A model generated the notes under the pieces. It was not told the DNA's origin, did no database searches, and saw nothing but the letters and a program-made list of their open reading frames with translations. Shown piece after piece: positions 53,575 to 61,903 of a stretch of 64,000 nt of DNA. The number at the start of each line of letters is the position of its first letter. Within the stretch, counting starts at the first letter, position 1. The stretch is taken from positions 1 to 64,000 of the forward strand of contig CAVURC010000005.1 of the NCBI GenBank assembly GCA_963743825.1. The letters run 5' to 3'. This stretch comes from Sva-07 sp963743825 (GTDB lineage: Bacteria > Actinomycetota > Acidimicrobiia > Acidimicrobiales > Ilumatobacteraceae). The position numbers and the translations under genes are program-made.

Positions 53575-54875
53575 GCCGGTCTCCGGGGGAACCGATGGGC
53601 ACCGACCGGGGTGTCGCGACCCTTGACCATGGCAGGCTCGAGCTCGTCGGCGTCGGGCTTGGTCCCGAGCGCCGCCCACGTCGGATCGCTCAACACCGTC
53701 TCACCGGGGTCGGCCCACTGCTGGAGACGCTGGGTCAGGTTGACCGTGTCACCGACGACGGTGTACTCGAGGCGTTCCTCCGAGCCCAGCAGCGCCGCCG
53801 CAACCAGCCCCGTCGACAACCCGATGCCGAGCCCGAACGGTGGCTGACCGCTCGGCTCCCATCGCCCGTTGAGTTCCTGTTGGGCGGCGTGCATGGCCAC
53901 CGCTGCAGCAACCGCCCGCTCGCCGTGATCGTCGGACGCCACCGGCGCGCCGAAGACCGCCATGACGGCATCGCCGACGAACTGCATGACCGTGCCGTTC
54001 TGGTCGAGGATCGCCCGGTTCATCGCCGCTCGGTGCTCGTGGAGCTGGCCGGCGAGCCGGCTCGGGTCAGCGTGTTCGGCGATCGTGGTGTAACCGCGGA
54101 TGTCGGACATCAGCACGGTGACGACGAGTTCCTCGGTGTCGCCGGGCCGGCGGCCCTGCTCGAGGACCTGGGCCGCGACCCCGCCCGGCAGGAACCGGTT
54201 GAGCGCCTCGCCCTGTTCCTTGCGGTCGACGATCGCCTTCTGCAACGACTTCAGGCGGTCGAGGCTGTCGGTGCGGCCGGCGGTCAGGCCTTCGGCGAGC
54301 GTGGCGAAGAGGGCCTCGATCGAGGCGTTGACATCGGCCGGGGTGGTCTTGCGTCCGATGGCGATCGCCTCGATCGATCGACCCTGAGCGATCTGCTGGA
54401 GGAGATCCTCCTCGCCCGGCGACAGCGACGAATCGGCGCGTGCGGGCATCGTCAATGCTTCGACGATCTTGGGGTCGAGCATCGAGCCCCCGGAGGCGAC
54501 CTCACGGATCGCTCTGGCCAGCTGGTTGCCTTCACCCACCCGATCCTTGAGGAGGTAGGCGTACCCGGCGGCACCCTCGGACAGCAATGCGACGGCGTAG
54601 TCGGGGTCGTCGAACTGGGAGAGGATGACCACGCCGGTGCCCGGATGTCGTTTGCGGACCACCTTGGCCGCCTCGATGCCCTCCCGCGAGAAGTTCGGCG
54701 GCATGCGGATGTCGGTCACGACGACCTGTGGCTGGTGAGCTTCGGCGCCGTCGACCAACTCGTCGTAGTCGGCGGCCTGGCCGACGACGTCGATGTCGTC
54801 CTCGAGTTCGAGGAGCGCCTTGACGCCCTCGCGGACGATCAGGTTGTCGTCGGCGAGAAACACCGTGATCGTCAT
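53571..54875 (-). CDS. response regulator fused to class III nucleotide cyclase
   Basis: A 434-residue protein with three parts. Residues 1-130 are a receiver (DD 9-10, phospho-acceptor Asp55, Ser86, Lys110). Residues 151-195 look like a degenerate LuxR HTH (LSPGEEDLLQQIAQGRSIEA), as if a NarL regulator had been extended. Residues 245-430 form a class III cyclase domain with both metal Asp residues (Asp258 in MSDIRGYT, Asp302 in VGDAVMAVFG) and the transition-state Asn379/Arg383 (VNLTQRL). The substrate-selecting Lys of adenylate cyclases is Gln298, with Thr372 at the second position, so cAMP versus cGMP is open. First gene of the kinase operon. Confidence 0.9.
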   Translation of the reverse strand: MTITVFLADDNLIVREGVKALLELEDDIDVVGQAADYDELVDGAEAHQPQVVVTDIRMPPNFSREGIEAAKVVRKRHPGTGVVILSQFDDPDYAVALLSEGAAGYAYLLKDRVGEGNQLARAIREVASGGSMLDPKIVEALTMPARADSSLSPGEEDLLQQIAQGRSIEAIAIGRKTTPADVNASIEALFATLAEGLTAGRTDSLDRLKSLQKAIVDRKEQGEALNRFLPGGVAAQVLEQGRRPGDTEELVVTVLMSDIRGYTTIAEHADPSRLAGQLHEHRAAMNRAILDQNGTVMQFVGDAVMAVFGAPVASDDHGERAVAAAVAMHAAQQELNGRWEPSGQPPFGLGIGLSTGLVAAALLGSEERLEYTVVGDTVNLTQRLQQWADPGETVLSDPTWAALGTKPDADELEPAMVKGRDTPVGAHRFPRRPA

Positions 54876-55031
54876 TCGTCCCCCTGTCGTCGAGTGTGCG
54901 TCATTGCAGTGTTGCCTGATCGAGCGCCGGCGCCCAGCGTGCAGGCGCCATTCGAGGGGTGGGGCTACCACGTAGGCGATCGAGGGCGATCACGCTGGCC
55001 AAACCGGTGACCGCGGGCGCATCGTGGTCCC

Positions 55032-56051
55032 ATGCGAATCGAACGCAGCATCAGCACCGTGTCCTGGATCCCGTCGGACCTCCTGGAGGGCATGGGGAAG
55101 ATCGCCACCCGTATGAAGATGGCCCACCACGACCCACCGCCACCGGATCAGCTCGGGCCCGACGTCCCGGCGACGATCGAGCAACTGCGGGTCGACGACC
55201 GCTTCCGGTTCGCCAACCAACTTCGGGCGTTCGTGGAAATCGACGACGACGGCAGGATCACCGATTGCGGATACTGCGGCGGAGGCGAGATCGGCGCAAC
55301 CACCGTGGGGATCGGCGTCGGTTCGATCACGATCCCGGCGACCAAGCTGCACGATCTCCAGGCCGAACCGGAACTGACACCGACGTCGGCGGTGTTCCGC
55401 CAGACCGTCGGCGGACGGACCGGAGCACCGATGCCCCGAGCCGTCAAGCACCCACCGTTCGTCCAGTACTCCGCCCCGATCGTGTGGACCACGCTCGAAC
55501 TCACGATCAACACCGACGGCACGCACCACGGATCGATGATCGGTGCCTCGGGCTTCCCGCGACACTGGATCTTCGATCACTCGGGCGCGCTGGTCGCGAA
55601 GGGCAGTGTCACCGAGTACAAGAACTGGATGACTGCGTCGTTCGGGAAGCGGACGCCGTGGGGCGACACGGACTCGCCGGCCCTCGTGACCGAGGTCGAG
55701 ACGCTGCTCGAACGCCAGCTCCAAGAGGCGATCATGCGGGGTGGCGCCAAGCCCGACATTCGAAAGGTCAAGCAAGGGGCGTTGCTCGTCGAGCAGGGAT
55801 CGATGAACAACGAGCTGTTCCTGCTGCTCGATGGGGTCCTCGTCGTCGAGGTCGACGGTGAGGAACTCGCCGAGCTCGGGCCCGGAGCCGTGCTGGGTGA
55901 ACGGGCGTTGCTCGAAGGCGGAACGTGCACAGCGACGCTTCGTGCGGTGACCCCGTGCAAGGTCGCGGCCGTTCCCACGGACGGCATCGACCGAAGCAAG
56001 CTGGGCCAACTCGCCGACGGCCACCGTCGAGAGGAGACGCGGAGCGGCTGA
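55032..56051 (+). CDS. cyclic-nucleotide-binding-like domain protein, divergent from the cyclase
   Basis: A 339-residue protein. Residues 1-230 form an unrecognised domain with beta-rich stretches (GRITDCGYCGGGEIGATTVGIG, VWTTLELTINTDGTHHGS). Residues 240-320 form a cNMP-binding domain (GALLVEQGSMNNELFLLLDGVLVVEV). The phosphate-binding cassette is GAVLGERALLEGG followed by TCTATLRA; Glu290 is present, but the Arg that grips the cyclic phosphate (normally R-T/S-A-T) is Cys299. The gene diverges from the cyclase across 156 bases, suggesting it answers to that cyclase, although ligand binding is uncertain because of the Cys. Confidence 0.82.
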   Translation: MRIERSISTVSWIPSDLLEGMGKIATRMKMAHHDPPPPDQLGPDVPATIEQLRVDDRFRFANQLRAFVEIDDDGRITDCGYCGGGEIGATTVGIGVGSITIPATKLHDLQAEPELTPTSAVFRQTVGGRTGAPMPRAVKHPPFVQYSAPIVWTTLELTINTDGTHHGSMIGASGFPRHWIFDHSGALVAKGSVTEYKNWMTASFGKRTPWGDTDSPALVTEVETLLERQLQEAIMRGGAKPDIRKVKQGALLVEQGSMNNELFLLLDGVLVVEVDGEELAELGPGAVLGERALLEGGTCTATLRAVTPCKVAAVPTDGIDRSKLGQLADGHRREETRSG

Positions 56052-56092
56052 GCGTCACGCCAGGGCCCAGAACCCCGGCGTCACACGTTGTC

Positions 56093-57407
56093 TCAGGCTT
56101 TGGCGGCGGCGAATGCCTGCTCGAGGTCGGCGATGATGTCGTCGATCGACTCGAGGCCCACGCTCAACCGAACGAGGCCCGGCGTCACGTCGGACGCTGC
56201 CTGCTCCTCGGGCGTGAGTTGCGAGTGCGTGGTGCTCGCCGGATGGATCACGAGGCTGCGAGCGTCGCCGATGTTGGCGACGTGGCTGTGCAGGGTGACT
56301 CCCTCCACGAACTTCTTGCCTGCTTCGATCCCACCCTCGATCTCGAACGCCAGCACGGAGCCGTAGCCCTTGCCGCCGCCGAGCTTCTTGGCCCGCTCGT
56401 GCCACTCACTCGACGGGAGCCCGGCGTAACGCACGGAGCTGACCTGAGGGTGACCGTCGAGGAACTCGGCGACCGCCTGGGCGTTGGAGAAGTGACGCTC
56501 CATGCGCAAGCTGAGCGTCTCGATGCCCTGCAGGATCAAGAAGGCGTTGAACGGTGAGATTGCCAGGCCGAGGTCGCGCAACATCTGCACGCGGGCCTTG
56601 AGGATGAACGCACCGTGGCCGAGCGCCGTGAAGTAGGCAAGGCCGTGGTAGCTCGGGTCGGGCTCGGTGAAGTTCGGGAAACGGCCGGACGCGGCGTAGT
56701 CGAACGTGCCGCCGTCGACAATGGCGCCGGCCACCGACGTGCCGTGGCCCCCCATGAACTTCGTGAGGCTGTGGATCACGATGTCGGCGCCCCACTCCAG
56801 CGGACGGATCAGGTACGGCGTCGGCACCGTGTTGTCGACCATCAGTACGAATGCCATTGGCGTGGGCGACGCCGGCGATGCCTTCGATGTCGAGGACGTC
56901 GTTCTTGGGGTTCGGGATCGTCTCACCGAAGAACACTTTGGTGTTCGGCTTGACGGCTGCCTCCCACTGCGACAGATCGTGCGGGTCGTCGACGAACGTG
57001 ACCTCGATGCCGAACTTCGGCAGCGTGTGGTGCAGCAGGTTGTAGGTACCGCCGTACAGCGACGGCGAGGCGACGATGTGGTCGCCCGCCTCACAGAGTG
57101 TCATCAACGCGAGCGTCTCGGCGGCCTGCCCCGAGGCGACGGCGAGCGTGCCCGGCAGGCCGACCGCCGTGATGCAACCGCCTTCGAGCGCATTGACACG
57201 AGCCTCGAGCGCCGCCTGGGTCGGGTTCATGATGCGGGTGTAGATGTTGCCGATCTCGGCCAGCCCGAACAGGTTCGCCGCATGCTCGGTGTCGCGGAAC
57301 TCGTACGACGTCGTCTGGTAGATCGGCACCGCCCGGGCACCTGTGGTCGGATCGGGCTCGCCGCCGACATGGATCTGCTTGGTCTCGAATCCCCAGTTGT
57401 CACTCAT
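56093..57407 (-). CDS. metY: O-acetylhomoserine (thiol)-lyase, +1 frameshift
   Basis: About 438 residues of the Cys/Met-metabolism PLP family, the long MetY form that makes homocysteine from O-acetylhomoserine and sulfide. The N-terminal part (WGFETKQIHVGGEPDPTTGARAV, YTRIMNPTQAALEARV) and the C-terminal part (IVIHSLTKFMGGHGTSVAG with the PLP Lys, SPFNAFLILQGIETLSLRM) are in different frames. They join near 56855 (HANGI to LMVDNT) with one extra base. Start ATG at 57407. Confidence 0.9.
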
Positions 57408-57464
57408 AGGGATGCGACGCTACCGGCCAATTCCCGACCCCACAAGTCAGGTTTCCTGCCCAGT

Positions 57465-57505
57465 GATGCGAGGTGAGCGCACCCGCTGCGCTCATCGCTC
57501 TCATC
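57465..57505 (-). terminator. imperfect family III hairpin after the YhhN gene
   Basis: Arms GATGCGAGGTGAGCGC and GCGCTCATCGCTCTCATC enclose a 7-base loop, with two unpaired bases. It starts 12 bases after the stop of the YhhN-like gene on the minus strand and 58 bases upstream of the metY start. The paired core GCGATGAGCGC links it to the hairpin at 38850. Confidence 0.6.
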
Positions 57506-57517
57506 GGAAGCGAGCAG

Positions 57518-58153
57518 TCAGAGGAGGCTGGCGACGAGGCCGGCTTGACCGAGGTGATACGTGACCATCACCGTGACCGGCATCCACGGCGCCGATCCGA
57601 CGAACTGACGCCAGCCGAGCACCGAGTCGGACGCGACGAACAACCCGGCACCGACGATGGCGAACCAGTTGCCCGTCGCCGCCGCCGCACAGAACATCAC
57701 CGAGATCGCGAGGAGGTAGGCCGTCACCGCCGGCCCGAGAATCGGCTTCGACCGACGGGCAGCGCGAACGATCTGCACCCCCACCGTGCCGATCAGGAGG
57801 GCAACGCCCACCACCGCCGCCCCGAATGCCGCCCACGACCAGTCCGGCGCGACGACCAACCCCACCGTGTAGGCGACGTGGGCGAGGAGGAACGCAACGA
57901 GCCCCGGAATGAACCGACGGTCACCGTCGAGGAGGAACACATCCCCGGCCAACGAGAAGACCAGCGCCACGACGAACCAGACCCGCACGGCAGGATCGAC
58001 GGGATCGAGTGTCAGGGCCACCCCGATGAGGGCGATCAGCGCGAGCGGCTTGCTCCACAACTCGACCGACCGGTTGTCGGTCCAGCGACTCCACCAGTTC
58101 ACCCCAGCCGCTACTGCAAACACCAGCGCACAGCCGATCGACAACATGGTCAC
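57518..58153 (-). CDS. YhhN family membrane protein (lysoplasmalogenase-like)
   Basis: A 211-residue protein with about eight hydrophobic segments and the YhhN/TMEM86 family signatures SLAGDVFLLDGDRRFIPGLVAFLLAHVAY (residues ~67-95) and GAGLFVASDSVLGWRQFVG. Some members hydrolyse lysoplasmalogens; the bacterial role is mostly unknown. The GTG start at 58153 is used, with ATG at 58147 equally possible. It stands between two hairpin-bearing gaps. Confidence 0.85.
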   Translation of the reverse strand: MTMLSIGCALVFAVAAGVNWWSRWTDNRSVELWSKPLALIALIGVALTLDPVDPAVRVWFVVALVFSLAGDVFLLDGDRRFIPGLVAFLLAHVAYTVGLVVAPDWSWAAFGAAVVGVALLIGTVGVQIVRAARRSKPILGPAVTAYLLAISVMFCAAAATGNWFAIVGAGLFVASDSVLGWRQFVGSAPWMPVTVMVTYHLGQAGLVASLL

Positions 58154-58168
58154 CAGATTCCCTCCCTT

Positions 58169-58273
58169 GCGATGAGATTCAGGCGCACCCCTTGCTCCTG
58201 CTTCTCATCGCTGACGACTCAACACAGCGAGCGATGAGATTCAGGGGCGACATGTGCACCGGAATCTCATCGC
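58169..58273. repeat. two family III hairpins in tandem (GCGATGAGATTC)
   Basis: Hairpin one has GCGATGAGA (58169-58177) with TCTCATCGC (58203-58211). Hairpin two has GCGATGAGATTC (58231-58242) with GAATCTCATCGC (58262-58273), perfect over 12 bases. They lie directly downstream of ilvC on the minus strand and upstream of the YhhN gene. A double terminator for the ilv operon is likely. Confidence 0.8.
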
Positions 58274-58287
58274 AACGAGGTGGTTGG

Positions 58288-59316
58288 TCAGCCTCCGGAG
58301 ATGTCGGAGACCTTCTGCTTGCCGGCGCGGATGAACGGCATCATGTCGCGCAGCTCGCCGCCGATCGACTCGATCGGGTGGGCCTTGCCCTCGTCCTGCA
58401 TGCGCTTGTAGTTCGGGCGGCCGGCTTCCGACTCGGCGATCCACTCGGCGGCGAACTGGCCGCTCTGGATCTCCTCGAGGATCTTCTTCATCTCGGCCTT
58501 GGTCGCCTCGTTGACGACACGCGAGCCGCGGGTGAGGTCGCCGTACTCGGCGGTGTCGGAAATCGAGTACCGCATACCGGCGATGCCCTCTTCGTACATG
58601 AGATCGACGATCAGCTTCACCTCGTGGAGGCACTCGAAGTACGCCATCTCCGGCGCGTATCCCGCTTCGGTGAGCGTCTCGAACCCGGCGCGCACGAGAG
58701 CGGTGAGTCCACCGCACAGCACGGCCTGCTCGCCGAACAGGTCGGTCTCGGTCTCCTCCGCGAACGTGGTCTCGATGACCCCGGCGCGGGTGCCACCGAT
58801 TGCATCGGCGTACGACATCGCGACGTCACGGGCCTGGCCGGTCGAATCCTGCGCCACGGCGATGAGCGCCGGCACGCCGCCGCCCTCGGTGTAGGTACGG
58901 CGTACGAGGTGGCCCGGGCCCTTCGGAGCGATCATGATCACATCGCAGCCGGCGGGCGGCTGGATGCGATCGAACCGGATGTTGAAGCCGTGGGCGAACG
59001 CGAGCGCCTTGCCATCGGTCATGTGCTTGGCGATGTGCTCGTCGTAGATCGCCTTCTGCTCGGTGTCGGGCGCGAGCAGCATGATCACGTCGGCCCACTC
59101 GGCGGCCTCGGCGATGGTCATCACCGTGAGGCCGGCGGCCTCGGCCTTGGCAGCCGACGACGACTCGGGACGCAGGCCGACGACGACGTCGACACCCGAC
59201 TCCTTCAGGTTCAACGCATGGGCGTGGCCCTGCGATCCGTAGCCGACGACGGCCACCTTCTTGCTGCGGATGATCGAAGGATCCGCATCCTCTGCGTAGT
59301 AGACGGTGACGGCCAT
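58288..59316 (-). CDS. ilvC: ketol-acid reductoisomerase
   Basis: A 342-residue class I enzyme of valine/isoleucine synthesis. The NADPH loop is VAVVGYGSQGHAHALNL. The knotted C-terminal domain holds the metal ligands in AGYAPEMAYFECLHEVKLIVDLMYEEGI and the terminal EWIAESEAGRPNYKRM. Located one base downstream of ilvN on the same strand, last in ilvB-ilvN-ilvC. Ends just before a double hairpin. Confidence 0.96.
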   Translation of the reverse strand: MAVTVYYAEDADPSIIRSKKVAVVGYGSQGHAHALNLKESGVDVVVGLRPESSSAAKAEAAGLTVMTIAEAAEWADVIMLLAPDTEQKAIYDEHIAKHMTDGKALAFAHGFNIRFDRIQPPAGCDVIMIAPKGPGHLVRRTYTEGGGVPALIAVAQDSTGQARDVAMSYADAIGGTRAGVIETTFAEETETDLFGEQAVLCGGLTALVRAGFETLTEAGYAPEMAYFECLHEVKLIVDLMYEEGIAGMRYSISDTAEYGDLTRGSRVVNEATKAEMKKILEEIQSGQFAAEWIAESEAGRPNYKRMQDEGKAHPIESIGGELRDMMPFIRAGKQKVSDISGG

Positions 59317-59317
59317 C

Positions 59318-59890
59318 TCAGCCAGCCTTTCCAGTGTTCGGTGTGGGGGTTTGGTTCACGGCGCGCAAGCGTGCGCCGCGATCGAGTTTGGGCAACGCAA
59401 CGCGACCCGTGCGCTGGAGCTCAACGATGCCATATCCGGCGAGCAAATCCTCAAAATCGTCGAGCTTGTCGGGATGACCCTCGAGGCTCACGGTCAGTGC
59501 TGATTCGGCGACGGCGATGATCTTGCCCTCGAAGATGTTGATCAGCTCGACCACCTTGCCGCGCTGATCATCGGGCGCCTTCACCGTTGCGATGAGCAGT
59601 TCGCGTTCGACCGATCGCCGCGGATCGAGCTCGGAGATCTTCACGACGTCGATCAGCTTGAACAGCTGCTTGGTGATCTGCTCGAGTGGCGTCGACTCGA
59701 CATCGACGACGATCGTGATGCGGCTCATCCCCTCGTCCTCGGCGGGAGCGACAGCCAACGAGAAGATGTTGAAACCGCGCCGGGCGAACAGACTCGACAC
59801 CCGTGCCAGGACGCCGGGGCGGTTCTGGACGAGCACCGACAGGATGTGGTGGTTGAGGGTCTGGCCCCCGTACTGGTTGATGGTGGTCAC
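59318..59890 (-). CDS. ilvN: acetolactate synthase, small regulatory subunit
   Basis: A 190-residue subunit with an N-terminal ACT domain (HHILSVLVQNRPGVLARVSSLFARRGFNI), then the second regulatory domain (ELLIATVKAPDDQRGKVVELINIFEGKIIAV). It gives the large subunit feedback control by valine. GTG start within GTGA overlapping the ilvB stop. It carries a short C-terminal tail (ARLRAVNQTPTPNTGKAG) beyond the usual end. Confidence 0.94.
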   Translation of the reverse strand: MTTINQYGGQTLNHHILSVLVQNRPGVLARVSSLFARRGFNIFSLAVAPAEDEGMSRITIVVDVESTPLEQITKQLFKLIDVVKISELDPRRSVERELLIATVKAPDDQRGKVVELINIFEGKIIAVAESALTVSLEGHPDKLDDFEDLLAGYGIVELQRTGRVALPKLDRGARLRAVNQTPTPNTGKAG

Positions 59891-61641
59891 TTCAGGGCCT
59901 CGGCTCGATCTTGCTGGGTGGGGTGGAGGATGAGGTCGTCGTTGCTGGAGCCGGCCGGCACCATCGGGAAGACCAGCTCGGATGCGTCGGTCCGGAATTC
60001 GATGACGACGGACCGGTCCTTGATCGAGTTGGCCTTCTCGATCGCCGGGCCGACCTCCTCGGGCGACTCGACGAGGATGCCGACGCAACCCATCGACTCG
60101 GCCCACATCACGAAGTCGGGGACCTTCGCGTTGAGGTACACCTCGGAGTAACGCTCGTCGTAGAACATCTCCTGCCACTGGCGGACCATGCCGAGGTAGC
60201 TGTTGTTGAGCAACGCCACCTTGATCGGCAGCCCCTCGACCGTCGCGGTCACCAGCTCCTGGGCGGTCATCTGGAAACAGCCGTCGCCGTCGACGGCCCA
60301 CACGTCGCACTCGGGCTTGGCGGCCTTGGCGCCGATGGCGGCCGGGATGGAGAAGCCCATGGTGCCCAGACCGCCGGAGTTGACCCAGGTGTACGGCTCG
60401 TCGAACTCGAAGAACTGCGAGGTGTACATCTGGTGCTGGCCGACGCCCGACGACACGATCGTGTGCGGTGCGGCGAGGCGATTGAGTTCCTCGATGCAGT
60501 ACTGCGGCTTGAGTGCTGCGCCGGGTTCGGACTGCTCGTAGGTCATCGGGAACTGCTCACGCCAGCCCGACACCTTGCTCTTCCACGCCGACGTGTCGGC
60601 CTGGACGGCGCCGGCCGCGATCATGGCCTTGATCTCGGAGATGATCTCCTCGATCACGTACTTGGCATCACCGACGATCGGCACGTCGGGGCGGCGGACC
60701 TTGCCCTGCTCTGCCGGGTCGATGTCGACATGGATCACCTTGGCGACCGGCGCGAAGGCGTCGACCTTGCCGGTGATCCGGTCGTCGAATCGAGCGCCGA
60801 GCGTGATCAGGAGATCGGCCTTCTGCAGCGCGGTGATCGCCGTGGCGTTGCCGTGCATCCCCGGCATGCCGAGACACAGCGGGTGGCTGTCGGGGAACGC
60901 GCCGCGGGCCATGAGCGTGGTGACGACGTAGCTGTCGATCAGCTCGGCCAGCTCGCGCAATGCTTCGGCGGCACGAGCCTTGAGGATCCCACCGCCGGCA
61001 TAGATCACCGGGCGCTCGGACGCCATGATCAGGCGGGCGGCCTCCTTGATCATCCGCGGGTGACCCTTCACGTTCGGGCGGTACCCGGGAAGCGAGTCGA
61101 GCACCTCCTGGTCGGTCGGCCAGTACCACTCCATCTCGTTCTGGAGGCAGTCCTTGGGCACGTCGATCAGTGTCGGGCCGGGGCGACCCGTCGTGGCGAT
61201 GTGGAACGCTTGGCGAACCGCCATCGGGATGTCCTGCGCGCTCATCACGAGCTCGTTGTGCTTGGTGCACGAACGAGTGATGCCGACGGTGTCGCACTCC
61301 TGGAAGGCGTCACTGCCGATCGCAGCGGTGGGGACCTGGCCGGTGATCGCAACCATCGGCACCGAGTCCATGTAGGCGTCCATCAGCGGCGTGACGAGGT
61401 TCGTGGCCGCCGGCCCGGACGTCACCATGGCGACGCCCGGCTTGCCCGACACGTGCGCGTAGCCCTCGGCCATGTGGCCCGCTCCCTGCTCGTGACGCAC
61501 GAGCACGTGACGGATGGGGCTGTCCATCAACGGGTCGTACGCCGGAAGGATGCACCCTCCGGGGTAGCCGAAGATGAGTTCGACGTTCTCGTGTTCGAGT
61601 GATCGGATCAGCGCCTCGGCGCCGGTGATTCTGTCAGCCAT
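59887..61641 (-). CDS. ilvB: acetolactate synthase, large catalytic subunit
   Basis: A 584-residue TPP enzyme. FGYPGGCILPAYDPL and the catalytic Glu in RHEQGAGHMAEGYA start the protein. The herbicide/FAD region lies mid-way (MLGMPGMHGNATAI-type sequence LGMPGMHGNATAITAL). The TPP-Mg motif is VDGDGCFQMTAQELVTA with LLNNSYLGMVRQWQEMF. It condenses pyruvate with pyruvate or 2-ketobutyrate. First gene of ilvBNC, preceded by an attenuator-like hairpin. Confidence 0.96.
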   Translation of the reverse strand: MADRITGAEALIRSLEHENVELIFGYPGGCILPAYDPLMDSPIRHVLVRHEQGAGHMAEGYAHVSGKPGVAMVTSGPAATNLVTPLMDAYMDSVPMVAITGQVPTAAIGSDAFQECDTVGITRSCTKHNELVMSAQDIPMAVRQAFHIATTGRPGPTLIDVPKDCLQNEMEWYWPTDQEVLDSLPGYRPNVKGHPRMIKEAARLIMASERPVIYAGGGILKARAAEALRELAELIDSYVVTTLMARGAFPDSHPLCLGMPGMHGNATAITALQKADLLITLGARFDDRITGKVDAFAPVAKVIHVDIDPAEQGKVRRPDVPIVGDAKYVIEEIISEIKAMIAAGAVQADTSAWKSKVSGWREQFPMTYEQSEPGAALKPQYCIEELNRLAAPHTIVSSGVGQHQMYTSQFFEFDEPYTWVNSGGLGTMGFSIPAAIGAKAAKPECDVWAVDGDGCFQMTAQELVTATVEGLPIKVALLNNSYLGMVRQWQEMFYDERYSEVYLNAKVPDFVMWAESMGCVGILVESPEEVGPAIEKANSIKDRSVVIEFRTDASELVFPMVPAGSSNDDLILHPTQQDRAEALK

Positions 61642-61712
61642 GATCGTGCTGCTTCCTGGTGGTGCTTCTGGTGGGGGATCGTGTTACGTGGTGAAGGTGG
61701 TGAATCGGTGCC

Positions 61713-61745
61713 GAAAAGCAAACGACCTCCCGTCTGGGAGGTCGT
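61713..61745 (-). terminator. attenuator-like terminator in the ilvB leader
   Basis: On the minus strand, ACGACCTCCC pairs perfectly with GGGAGGTCGT across a 4-base loop (AGAC), followed by TTTGCTTTTC. That is an intrinsic terminator about 70 bases upstream of the ilvB start, with no minus-strand gene upstream of it for it to end. Premature termination control of ilvBNC is likely. I found no branched-chain-rich leader peptide and no clear T-box. Confidence 0.75.
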
Positions 61746-61903
61746 GAGCACGCGCGGCGGTGTCGCCGGCGTGCTACCGGATGAGTACTACGAGCGAGTT
61801 CGGAACGCGTGGGGCGGCGTACACGCCACACAGTCTGCCATCGATTTCCCGCAGGGTCAACCTCGCCTCCGGTCAACCTCGCCTCCGACCGGACCGCAGT
61901 ACG

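Noticed and set aside
53571..54875. Naming the cyclase an adenylate cyclase outright
   Set aside because: The Lys that selects adenine is Gln298, so the product cannot be read from the sequence.
54876..55031. CRP-type site between cyclase and cNMP-domain gene
   Set aside because: No TGTGA-N6-TCACA-like sequence is present, and the effector has no HTH that would bind one.
61642..61900. T-box or leader peptide for ilvB
   Set aside because: No TGGNACCGCG core and no Leu/Ile/Val-rich short frame on the minus strand; only the terminator hairpin is supported.
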